Of a stretch of 7,319 bases of DNA, positions 1 through 6,217 are shown piece by piece. Made by a program: the position numbers and the translations under genes. Source of the stretch: Pseudaestuariivita sp. GTDB lineage: Bacteria > Pseudomonadota > Alphaproteobacteria > Rhodobacterales > Rhodobacteraceae. The stretch covers positions 1-7,319 of the forward strand of contig JAHDCH010000078.1 of NCBI GenBank assembly GCA_020629995.1. Reading direction: 5' to 3'. Every line of letters starts with the position of its first letter. Position 1 is the stretch's first letter. A model generated the notes under the pieces. It was not told where the DNA came from, made no database searches, and saw nothing but the letters and a program-made list of their open reading frames with translations.

Positions 1-142
1 CTCCGCTCAAACTTTTCCTTTGCCATCCTCTAGGCACCCTCTGTCGTTGGGGGGTGCGCCGCCTGTCGGCCACCCGGAGTTACATCGCGCGCCACATATT
101 GCGCCCAAGGGGAAAAATCAAGCGGATTGACGGCAAACCCGG

Positions 143-727
143 TCAGCTGTCGGCATCTTCCGCGCCGGCGGCCTCCGCTGCGGCTCCGGGTGCCAGAAAC
201 CAGCCTTTGTCCTTCATCTGCTTGACGAACCAGATCTCGATCTGCTTGGCCGCCGACCGGCTGAGGCTGGCGACCTGCTCTTCCTTGGTCTGGGTCAGTC
301 CCGAGCCGAGCAGCGTGTTGCCGTTGGTCGACTCGATCACGATAATCTGGTGCGGCTCATCGTTCAGCTTGCCGCCTGCGGCATCGTCCCAGGCGGTGAC
401 GCGGATCACCATGCCCGACCGGGGCGAAGCCACAACCGGCACGCCCGGCGGCGCCAGCTCGTATTGATCGATCACAACCGAGATGTGGTACAGCCCGTCG
501 CCCTCATACCGCCCGAACCGTGCGGCAACCGCCTCTTTCATCGCGGTTTCCAGCACCTCGTCCGGCACCTTGCGCGAAATGACCGAGGACGCCGGATCGC
601 GGGCCACCACCACGTTGTGCCCCAGGCTGAACTGGCCCAGCGCCACCGGCGCCTCGTCCAGATCATTGCCCGACGCACAGGCGCCCAATGCCAGCATCGC
701 CAGACAAACAAACAGCAAACGGCGCAT
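143..727 (-). CDS. Small outer-membrane-type lipoprotein of unknown function
   Basis: Complete 194-residue protein. The N-terminus is a typical lipoprotein signal: two arginines, a hydrophobic stretch over residues 4-15, and a lipobox LGAC with the lipidated cysteine at position 17. The residue after that cysteine is alanine, not aspartate, so sorting to the outer membrane is expected from the general rule. The mature part (18-194) looks like a soluble periplasmic domain. It has a regular alpha/beta pattern (for example a beta-like HISVVIDQYEL near 81-91 and a Lys-rich amphipathic helix near 147-172) and ends in an Ala/Glu/Asp-rich tail (about 180-194). I recognise no catalytic motif and do not know the family. 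The ATG is supported by a GGGAGGG Shine-Dalgarno six bases upstream. The gene lies 69 nt downstream of the M48 peptidase gene on the same strand, so it may share its transcript, but the strong ribosome site suggests independent translation. Confidence 0.85.
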   Translation of the reverse strand: MRRLLFVCLAMLALGACASGNDLDEAPVALGQFSLGHNVVVARDPASSVISRKVPDEVLETAMKEAVAARFGRYEGDGLYHISVVIDQYELAPPGVPVVASPRSGMVIRVTAWDDAAGGKLNDEPHQIIVIESTNGNTLLGSGLTQTKEEQVASLSRSAAKQIEIWFVKQMKDKGWFLAPGAAAEAAGAEDADS

Positions 728-733
728 GAGATG

Positions 734-740
734 CCCTCCC
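734..740 (-). promoter_or_regulatory. Ribosome binding site of the lipoprotein gene
   Basis: On the minus strand this is GGGAGGG, with a six-base spacer to the ATG at 727. It is the strongest Shine-Dalgarno match in the window and fixes the lipoprotein start. Confidence 0.75.
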
Positions 741-796
741 AGGTTTCCCGCCTTTGCTAGCGCACCTTTTGGCCGGGTGCAAAAGGGCAGGCCGCC

Positions 797-1945
797 TCAG
801 TCACACATCCCGCGCAGGGCGGCCCAGTCGGCCTTGGTGATCACCGGGGTCGTGGGCCCTTGCGTTTCGGTTGCGCGGCGCGCTTCGCGGGCGCGGTCGG
901 CCAAGGCGGGGTGGCTGCTGATCAGCTCGGGCAATTCGGCATGGCCATGCTCTGCCTCGAGCCGTTCAAAGAACTCGGCCATGCCCGTCGCATCCACGCC
1001 CGCCGCGGCCAGCATCTGCCGGGCATAAAGATCGGCCTCGGTCTCGGCGGCGCGGGTGTAACTGGCGTTCAGCACGCCATCCGCCGCCACCGCAATCGCC
1101 CCTGCGCCCAGAAAATCGCCCAGCGCCAGGCTGAACAGACCCGCCGTGCCGGCTGCGCGCAGCGCGCCGCGCGTGGGGTCGCGCGCCTCGACATGACCGA
1201 TCTCGTGCGCCAGCACCGCCGCCACCTCGTCGGGGCTGCCGGCCGCCTCGATCAGCCCGCGCATCAGCACGATCTGCCCGCCGGGCGCGGCAAAGGCGTT
1301 GACCATGTCAAAGTCGAACACAACGATATTCAGGTCATATTCGGTGGGCGTGGCATCGGTCAGCCGCGCCTCCATGGCGTCCAGCGCCGCCTGTCCTTCG
1401 GCGCCGGTGCAGGTCAGCTTTGTATCAAAGCTGCCGGTCAGCACCCGTTCGATCTGGCGCACGATGGATTTGCCATAGGCAACCTCGCGCTCGACCGGGA
1501 TCAGCACGGCCAGCGACCCCGCCAGCGCCGGGATGATCACAAAGACCATCAGCGCCAGCGCCGCCGCCGCGCCCGCCGCCCACAGCCCCACCTTGCGCAG
1601 CATGCCTCGCGGCAGGTCAGTCTTTCCCAGATCCGGGCAGGCAGCGCGCAGGGCCGCGATGAAGTCGGGATCCACCAGATCCAGCCGCGCCTCTCCGCGC
1701 TGTTCCGGTTCGATCTCGTTGCCCGCGACGCGCAGCAGACGCAGGCCCCGGCCGGTGCCGTTTTCCTTGGCGCGCACCTCGTGCAGCGGCCAGACCACCT
1801 CGCCCCTTGGCAGCTCGGGGTGGCGGATGCGCAGGAACCGCGCGCGCCGGTCGATCACCACCGACACCTCGCGCGCGCCTGCCGTCTGCCCGTCCAGATA
1901 GCTGCCCCTTGCCTCGGGGTCCGGCTCAGATACCACCGCCCACAT
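797..1945 (-). CDS. Membrane-anchored M48 family zinc metallopeptidase
   Basis: Zinc endopeptidase of the M48 (HtpX/Ste24/BepA-like) family, probably cleaving misfolded or unassembled envelope proteins. Counting from the ATG at 1945 (382 residues), an N-terminal beta-rich domain (about 13-100, beginning GSYLDG) precedes one long hydrophobic stretch (about 121-150) and then the peptidase domain. The HEIGH zinc motif is at 247-251, with Glu248 as catalytic base, and the third ligand lies in the ExxAD motif at 301-305. The sequence shows a soluble N-terminal domain, a single anchor and a C-terminal catalytic domain; which face of the membrane the catalytic domain occupies is inference. The start is uncertain. 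The reading frame is open to an ATG at 1984, but the domain begins near GSYLDG, so the ATG at 1945 or a GTG at 1936 fits better. None has a strong Shine-Dalgarno. Either choice overlaps the end of the upstream DUF898 gene, implying translational coupling. Family assignment is secure; the substrate is unknown. Confidence 0.9.
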   Translation of the reverse strand: MWAVVSEPDPEARGSYLDGQTAGAREVSVVIDRRARFLRIRHPELPRGEVVWPLHEVRAKENGTGRGLRLLRVAGNEIEPEQRGEARLDLVDPDFIAALRAACPDLGKTDLPRGMLRKVGLWAAGAAAALALMVFVIIPALAGSLAVLIPVEREVAYGKSIVRQIERVLTGSFDTKLTCTGAEGQAALDAMEARLTDATPTEYDLNIVVFDFDMVNAFAAPGGQIVLMRGLIEAAGSPDEVAAVLAHEIGHVEARDPTRGALRAAGTAGLFSLALGDFLGAGAIAVAADGVLNASYTRAAETEADLYARQMLAAAGVDATGMAEFFERLEAEHGHAELPELISSHPALADRAREARRATETQGPTTPVITKADWAALRGMCD

Positions 1946-3107
1946 CCAGCGCGTCGGCAAAGCCTTCGGCATCCGCCCCGTCATCGCCCGCGCGCTGGCG
2001 GATCGTGGCCAGATGCTCGGCGTTCCTGATTTCGATGCTTTTGACCATGTGCGCGATGATCGGCTGGGTGATCCAGATCATCGACAGCGCGGCGCCAAAC
2101 GCCAGAATGGCCAGGTACAAAAGCGTGATCACGATGATCGCGCCAATTCCGAGATTACCGCCCAAAACCATGCTTTCGGCTGTTGTCGCAACTATGGCAC
2201 CGATGATCAGCAGCGGCACCGCCAGCGCAAGACTAACCAGCAAGCCGCCCACGATCACATGCTTGGCAACCTCACCGGTCTTGGCGGCCGCGAAAAACGT
2301 GATCTCACCATCCAGCACCTTGTTCCGGGTGGTGTAGTTGAACGCATAGATGCGGTAATAGATCGCCCCGATCAGGAATATAACATACCCCACGAGCGTC
2401 CCGATCACAAAAAGGCCTGCAGCCTGTATCGCGAATGCTGCAGCGCCGCTCACGACGATCACAACAAACCCGATCGCCAGCCACTTCAGCCCCGGATAAA
2501 GCGCCTGCCACCGACCGTTCTGCTGGAACTGTGCGTCGCCGTACCAGCTGCGGTCGGTGACGAACTTTTCCAGCTTGAAGGTCATGCGCGGCAGCAGGAT
2601 GCCCAGCGTCAGCACCGTCAGCGCCAGATGCCCCAGCGCGTGCAGCGCATAGCGCCAGCCCGCCGCCTCGGCGCCAAACCGGATGCCCCGCCACCTTGTC
2701 CGCGCCAGCTTGTACCGCCGCGCCCTGTAGCGTGCGAAGAACACCAGCGGCAGCACCGCAAGGAAGGTGACATACACGCCGATGACCTGCCCGATTGCCG
2801 CCGCCTCGGTCGTCGGTGCGGTAAAGGTCACGATACCAAAGAAAAACAGCACCATCTGGATCAGGCCCAGATAGACCGCCAGGATCACCATGGCGATCAG
2901 GAACCCCAGGAATTTCTCCAGCCCGGTGCCGGTATATTCAAACCGGTCGTCATTCGCCTGCGTGCTTGACCAGACGAATTGGCGAATGCGCGTCTTGGCC
3001 CAGAAACGGTAAATCCCCAGCGTGACAAAGGTCAGCAGCGTGGTTTTAAGTGTGAGGTAAAACAGGGGCTTGGCCTGCCCGAAATAACGTCCGTACAAAT
3101 TGGTCAT
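1926..3107 (-). CDS. DUF898/YjgN family polytopic inner-membrane protein
   Basis: A 393-residue membrane protein of the YjgN/DUF898 family, whose biochemical role is not established to my knowledge. Hydrophobic segments lie around residues 16-34, 66-95, 107-125, 155-175, 206-250 (probably two), 282-312 and 320-350, so about eight membrane spans. The family hallmark is the segment at 25-60: LTFVTLGIYRFW, then basic residues, then an aromatic pattern ending FEYTG. A second copy with the same spacing lies at 163-198, and a weaker third near 252-272. The C-terminus (about 373-393) is acidic and glycine-rich and probably cytosolic or flexible. The ATG follows parC by 44 nt on the same strand. The only AGGG near the start sits in the loop of a perfect inverted repeat (3114-3129). 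The 3' end overlaps the M48 peptidase start. This placement suggests an envelope function linked to the peptidase (inference). Confidence 0.9.
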   Translation of the reverse strand: MTNLYGRYFGQAKPLFYLTLKTTLLTFVTLGIYRFWAKTRIRQFVWSSTQANDDRFEYTGTGLEKFLGFLIAMVILAVYLGLIQMVLFFFGIVTFTAPTTEAAAIGQVIGVYVTFLAVLPLVFFARYRARRYKLARTRWRGIRFGAEAAGWRYALHALGHLALTVLTLGILLPRMTFKLEKFVTDRSWYGDAQFQQNGRWQALYPGLKWLAIGFVVIVVSGAAAFAIQAAGLFVIGTLVGYVIFLIGAIYYRIYAFNYTTRNKVLDGEITFFAAAKTGEVAKHVIVGGLLVSLALAVPLLIIGAIVATTAESMVLGGNLGIGAIIVITLLYLAILAFGAALSMIWITQPIIAHMVKSIEIRNAEHLATIRQRAGDDGADAEGFADALDVGGGI

Positions 3108-3113
3108 CTGGAT

Positions 3114-3129
3114 TGAACACCCTTGTTCA
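3114..3129 (-). promoter_or_regulatory. Perfect inverted repeat in the DUF898 leader, around its AGGG
   Basis: TGAACA (3114-3119) and TGTTCA (3124-3129) are exact reverse complements separated by four bases. Read on the minus strand the loop is AGGG, the only Shine-Dalgarno-like core upstream of the ATG at 3107. It could be an RNA hairpin affecting ribosome access or a dyad operator between parC and the DUF898 gene. Six-base arms can arise by chance, so the function is inference. Confidence 0.4.
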
Positions 3130-3151
3130 CTGAATCAACTGTGGCCAAGAA

Positions 3152-5461
3152 TTACTTGAGGTTGAACGTGTTGTCCCGCGGAAATCCACGCGGCGCCATG
3201 CGGCCCGTCCCGGCGCGCTTTCCGCGCCACTCGGCCAGCGCTGTTTCCGTCCGTGTGCGGCCCGCCGGGTCCAGCCAGCTGAGCCCATCCGCCAAGGTAA
3301 AAGTGGTGGCATCCGACAACCCACCGTCCTTGTACTTTTGCAGGCGCACGCCCTTGCCGCGCGTCATCTCGGGCAGCTCATCAAGATCAAAGACCAGAAC
3401 CTTGCGGTTCTCGCCCACCACCGCGACGCTGTCGCCGGTCACCGGCTTGCACAGCTTGGCGACGCTCGGCGCCCGCACGTTCAAGACCTGCTTACCTGAG
3501 CGTGTCTGCGCGATGATCTCTTCTTCGGGCACAACAAACCCGTCGCCCGCGCTCGAGGCCACCAGCAGCTTGCGCCCCGGCTTGTGGATCATCAGATCGA
3601 CGATCTCGGCCTCCTGCGGCAGGTCCACCATCAGGCGCACCGGCTCGCCCATGCCGCGCCCGCCCGGCAGGTTCGAGGCCTGCAGCGTGTAAAACCGCCC
3701 GTTCGATCCGAACATGAGGATCTTGTCGGTCGTCTCGGCGTGAAAGATGAACCTCGGCCCGTCGCCATCCTTGAACTTCAGCTCGCGGGTCAGGTCGATA
3801 TGCCCGGTCATCGCCCGGACCCAGCCCATCTGGGAGCAGACGACCGTGATCGGCTCCCGCTCGATCATCGCCTCCAGCGGCACATCCTCGACCTCGCCCG
3901 CCTCGGCAAACCGGGTGCGCCGCGCGCCGCCCTCATAATCCTTGCCAAAGGTCTTGCGCACCTCGCGCAGCTGGTCGGCGATCCGGCCCCATTGCAGGCC
4001 CTCATCGCCCAGCAGATCATCCAGCTCGGCCCGCTCGCGCATCAGCTCGTCGCGCTCGCGGATCAGCTCCATCTCTTCCAGCCGCCGCAAGGACCGCAGG
4101 CGCATGTTCAGGATCGCCTCGACCTGCACTTCGCTCAGCTCGCCCTCGCCCTCGGGCGGGCTGACATAATCCGCCTCGTCCATCGCGCGCTTGAACTCGC
4201 GGCTCCAATCCTCGCGCATCAGCGCCGCCTTGGGCGCGTCGTCGTACCGAATAATGTCGATCACCCGGTCAAGGTTCAGGAAGGCGACGATCAGCCCTTC
4301 CAGCACCTCCAGCCGGTGGTCGATCTTTTCGATCCGGTGCTCGGTCCGCCGCTGCAGCACCTCGCGCCGGAAATCGAGGAAGGCGCGCAGCACCTCCTTC
4401 ATCGAACAGACCTTGGGCGTCAGCCCGTCGATCAGCACGTTCATGTTGAGCGAGAACCGCACCTCAAGATCCGACAGCCGGTAGAGCGAGTTCATCAGAA
4501 CATCGGGCACCACGTTCTTGGTCTTGGGCTCGAGGATCATCCGCACGTCATCGGCGCTCTCGTCCCGGATATCGCCCAGGATCGGCACCTTCTTGGTCTG
4601 GATCAGCTCGGCGATCTTCTCGACCAGCTTGGATTTCTGCACCTGGTAAGGGATCTCGGTGATCACGATCTGCCACTGACCGCGGCCCAGATCCTCAACC
4701 TCCCACTTGCAGCGCAGGCGGAAGCTGCCCCGCCCCGTGCGGTAGGCCTGCGCGATGTTTTCGCGCGGCTCCACAATGATTCCGCCGGTGGGAAAATCCG
4801 GGCCCGGCACGTAATTCAGAAGCGTGTCGTCGCGCGCGTCGGGTGTCTTGATCAGATGCAGGCAGGCGTCGACCAGCTCGGATATATTGTGCGGCGGGAT
4901 GTTTGTGGCCATGCCCACGGCGATCCCGCTCGACCCGTTGGCAAGCAGGTTCGGAAAGCTCGCGGGCAGCACAACCGGCTCGGTCAGCGTTCCGTCGTAA
5001 TTGTCGCGGAAATCGACGGCGTTCTCGGTCAACCCGTCCAGCAGCGCCTCGGCCACCTCGGTCATCCGCGCTTCGGTGTACCGGCTGGCCGCCGGGTTGT
5101 CCCCGTCGATGTTGCCAAAGTTGCCCTGCCCGTCGACCAGCGGGTAACGCACGTTGAAATCCTGCGCGAGGCGGGCCATCGCGTCATAGATCGCGGCATC
5201 CCCGTGCGGGTGGTAATTGCCCATCACGTCGCCGCTGATCTTGGCCGATTTTCTAAAGCCCCCGCCGGAACTCAGCCGCAGTTCGCGCATTGCATACAGG
5301 ATACGCCGGTGCACGGGCTTCAACCCGTCCCTCGCGTCCGGAAGCGCCCGATGCATGATCGTCGACAGCGCATAGGTCAGGTACCGCTCGCCGATCGCGC
5401 GGCGCAGCGGCTCTGCCACATTCATCTCGGGCGTGGGGGCGTCATCGACGTCATCAGTCAT
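3152..5461 (-). CDS. parC: DNA topoisomerase IV subunit A
   Basis: Breakage-reunion subunit of topoisomerase IV, which with ParE decatenates daughter chromosomes and relaxes supercoils in the cytoplasm. From the ATG at 5461 the protein is 769 residues, close to E. coli ParC (752) and shorter than typical GyrA. The winged-helix core carries the active-site arginine and tyrosine in ASRYTEAR (Arg127, Tyr128) and the quinolone-pocket helix [12 protein letters not shown] near 84-95. The conserved [20 protein letters not shown] block is at 170-189. A long charged coiled coil spans roughly 360-480, and the C-terminal beta-pinwheel runs from about 535. The canonical GyrA box QRRGGKG is absent; the aligned place reads [11 protein letters not shown], as expected for ParC. 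The frame is open to a TTG at 5482, but the ATG at 5461 fits the family start better; neither has a strong Shine-Dalgarno. It is the first gene of the minus-strand block and is divergent from the SH3b gene. The alanine at position 89 is notable. Confidence 0.97.
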   Translation of the reverse strand: MTDDVDDAPTPEMNVAEPLRRAIGERYLTYALSTIMHRALPDARDGLKPVHRRILYAMRELRLSSGGGFRKSAKISGDVMGNYHPHGDAAIYDAMARLAQDFNVRYPLVDGQGNFGNIDGDNPAASRYTEARMTEVAEALLDGLTENAVDFRDNYDGTLTEPVVLPASFPNLLANGSSGIAVGMATNIPPHNISELVDACLHLIKTPDARDDTLLNYVPGPDFPTGGIIVEPRENIAQAYRTGRGSFRLRCKWEVEDLGRGQWQIVITEIPYQVQKSKLVEKIAELIQTKKVPILGDIRDESADDVRMILEPKTKNVVPDVLMNSLYRLSDLEVRFSLNMNVLIDGLTPKVCSMKEVLRAFLDFRREVLQRRTEHRIEKIDHRLEVLEGLIVAFLNLDRVIDIIRYDDAPKAALMREDWSREFKRAMDEADYVSPPEGEGELSEVQVEAILNMRLRSLRRLEEMELIRERDELMRERAELDDLLGDEGLQWGRIADQLREVRKTFGKDYEGGARRTRFAEAGEVEDVPLEAMIEREPITVVCSQMGWVRAMTGHIDLTRELKFKDGDGPRFIFHAETTDKILMFGSNGRFYTLQASNLPGGRGMGEPVRLMVDLPQEAEIVDLMIHKPGRKLLVASSAGDGFVVPEEEIIAQTRSGKQVLNVRAPSVAKLCKPVTGDSVAVVGENRKVLVFDLDELPEMTRGKGVRLQKYKDGGLSDATTFTLADGLSWLDPAGRTRTETALAEWRGKRAGTGRMAPRGFPRDNTFNLK

Positions 5462-5597
5462 AGATCGTGTGTACCGCTGCAAAAAAGGCGCAACAAGGTG
5501 TGTCCGGGGAAATTGTTTCCCGATTTTCCCTTAAGCGAATCTTTTTCGAATGATAGGACCTTGGGGCGCGAGAATCGTGTTGTTGGGGTGAAGAGCA
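5462..5597. promoter_or_regulatory. Divergent intergenic region between parC and the SH3b gene
   Basis: This 136-bp AT-richer gap must carry the parC promoter (minus) and probably the SH3b promoter (plus). It holds the inverted repeat at 5507-5521, another TTTCCC at 5525-5530 in direct repeat with its right arm, the small CGAA/TTCG dyad near 5536-5548, and two GANTC sites at 5537-5541 and 5572-5576. I cannot pick convincing -35/-10 pairs on either strand. A TGATAG at 5551-5556 is the best plus-strand -10 candidate and is weak. Confidence 0.55.
5507..5521. repeat. Inverted repeat GGGAAA-TTG-TTTCCC
   Basis: Perfect six-base arms (5507-5512 and 5516-5521) around a three-base spacer, located 45-60 bases upstream of the parC ATG and 76-91 bases upstream of the SH3b ATG. 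It is compact and symmetric like a dimeric regulator site, and no T-run follows on either strand to make it a terminator. The regulator, if any, is unknown. Confidence 0.4.
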
Positions 5598-6143
5598 ATG
5601 TTTCGTTTCATGGCCGTGTGCTTTCTGTTTCTGGGCTGGGCCTTCTGGGAGCTGTCCGGAGGGTCTGACTTTGAACCCGCCGTCGTCGCGTCGACGCCGG
5701 AGTCTATTGAAGAAGGCCCGCTTGAGTCCGACGCAGATGTCGTGACGCGCAATGCCACTGCCGAACCGGCGGCCCTGCCCGTGCAGACCGCATCCACCGG
5801 CACGCAACCCGCCACGCCCGCAGCCTCGCCCGAGCAGGTCACTCTGGCCGCGGCCTCGGCCGTTGATGCCGCCGCTGCCGAAATCGTTGCGGAAACCACG
5901 ACGCAGACTGCCGCTGCCGCTCCTGCGCCGGCCACCGCTCTGGATCTTCGCGCCATCACCGGCAACCGTGTCAACATGCGCCGCGGCCCGGGCACCGATT
6001 ATGGCGTCGTGGCCAAGCTGAGCGAGGGCACCGAGGTCGAGGTGCTGCAAGATCCCGGCAACGGCTGGCTCGAGCTGCGCGTGACCAGCGATGACACGAT
6101 CGGCTGGATCGCCGACTGGCTTGTGACCTCTTCGAACGGCTGA
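5598..6143 (+). CDS. Membrane-anchored bacterial SH3 (SH3b) domain protein
   Basis: A 181-residue protein with three visible parts. Residues 4-18 are a hydrophobic, aromatic-rich signal or anchor helix (FMAVCFLFLGWAFW). Residues about 24-115 are a low-complexity Ala/Thr/Pro/Glu-rich linker. Residues about 117-176 are an SH3b domain, shown by VNMRRGPGTDYGVVAKL (125-141), the GTEVEVL strand (144-150), GNGWLEL (154-160) and the closing GWIA (169-172). SH3b domains commonly bind peptidoglycan or peptide partners, and the anchor-linker arrangement suggests the domain reaches into the periplasm (inference). No catalytic domain is attached, so it is more likely a binding or scaffold protein than a hydrolase. 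The ATG at 5598 follows a GAAGAG stretch that may serve as a weak Shine-Dalgarno. The gene is divergent from parC and is closed by an intrinsic terminator beginning 26 nt after its stop, suggesting a monocistronic unit. Confidence 0.88.
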   Translation: MFRFMAVCFLFLGWAFWELSGGSDFEPAVVASTPESIEEGPLESDADVVTRNATAEPAALPVQTASTGTQPATPAASPEQVTLAAASAVDAAAAEIVAETTTQTAAAAPAPATALDLRAITGNRVNMRRGPGTDYGVVAKLSEGTEVEVLQDPGNGWLELRVTSDDTIGWIADWLVTSSNG

Positions 6144-6169
6144 CGCCTCGCCCCTTGCCATTCATTCGT

Positions 6170-6203
6170 CGCGCGGGCAGATCAGGCCCGCGCGTTTTTG
6201 TTT
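6170..6203 (+). terminator. Rho-independent terminator after the SH3b gene
   Basis: A perfect nine-base GC-only stem, CGCGCGGGC (6170-6178) with GCCCGCGCG (6186-6194), around a seven-base loop, followed directly by TTTTTGTTT (6195-6203). The T-run exists only on the plus strand, so it is unidirectional. It starts 26 nt after the SH3b stop and ends 14 nt before the ATG of the next gene. Confidence 0.92.
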
Positions 6204-6217
6204 GAGCGGGGCCCGAC

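Noticed and set aside
34..57. GCACCC/GGGTGC inverted repeat downstream of the lipoprotein gene as its terminator
   Set aside because: Six-base stem with a twelve-base loop and no T-run on either strand; too weak to call.
762..786. Hairpin candidates between the M48 and lipoprotein genes (CCTTTTG/CAAAAGG at 765-771 and 780-786; GCACC/GGTGC at 762-766 and 776-780)
   Set aside because: The two stems are mutually exclusive, AT-rich or short, and no T-run follows on the minus strand, so a terminator cannot be claimed.
860..2029. A 389-codon plus-strand frame opposite the M48 gene
   Set aside because: It mirrors the codon bias of the M48 peptidase, has no domain pattern, and is rich in Arg, His and Gln as shadows are.
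3114..3129. The TGAACA/TGTTCA dyad as a LexA site
   Set aside because: The alphaproteobacterial LexA box is a direct repeat GTTC-N7-GTTC, while this is an inverted GAAC-N6-GTTC, so orientation and spacing do not match.
5459..5482. TTG at 5482 as the parC start
   Set aside because: The ATG seven codons downstream gives a family-like N-terminus; the extra residues resemble leader sequence and TTG is a rare start without a strong ribosome site here.
3584..5668. A 694-codon open frame on the plus strand opposite parC
   Set aside because: It is antisense to an unmistakable parC, runs through its start into the divergent promoter, and its translation is a low-information His/Gln/Leu/Arg-rich sequence typical of the shadow of a high-GC gene.
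5454..6161. A minus-strand frame opposite the SH3b gene, overlapping the parC start
   Set aside because: Glycine/arginine-rich complement of the Ala-rich linker of the SH3b protein; it would run across the divergent promoter.
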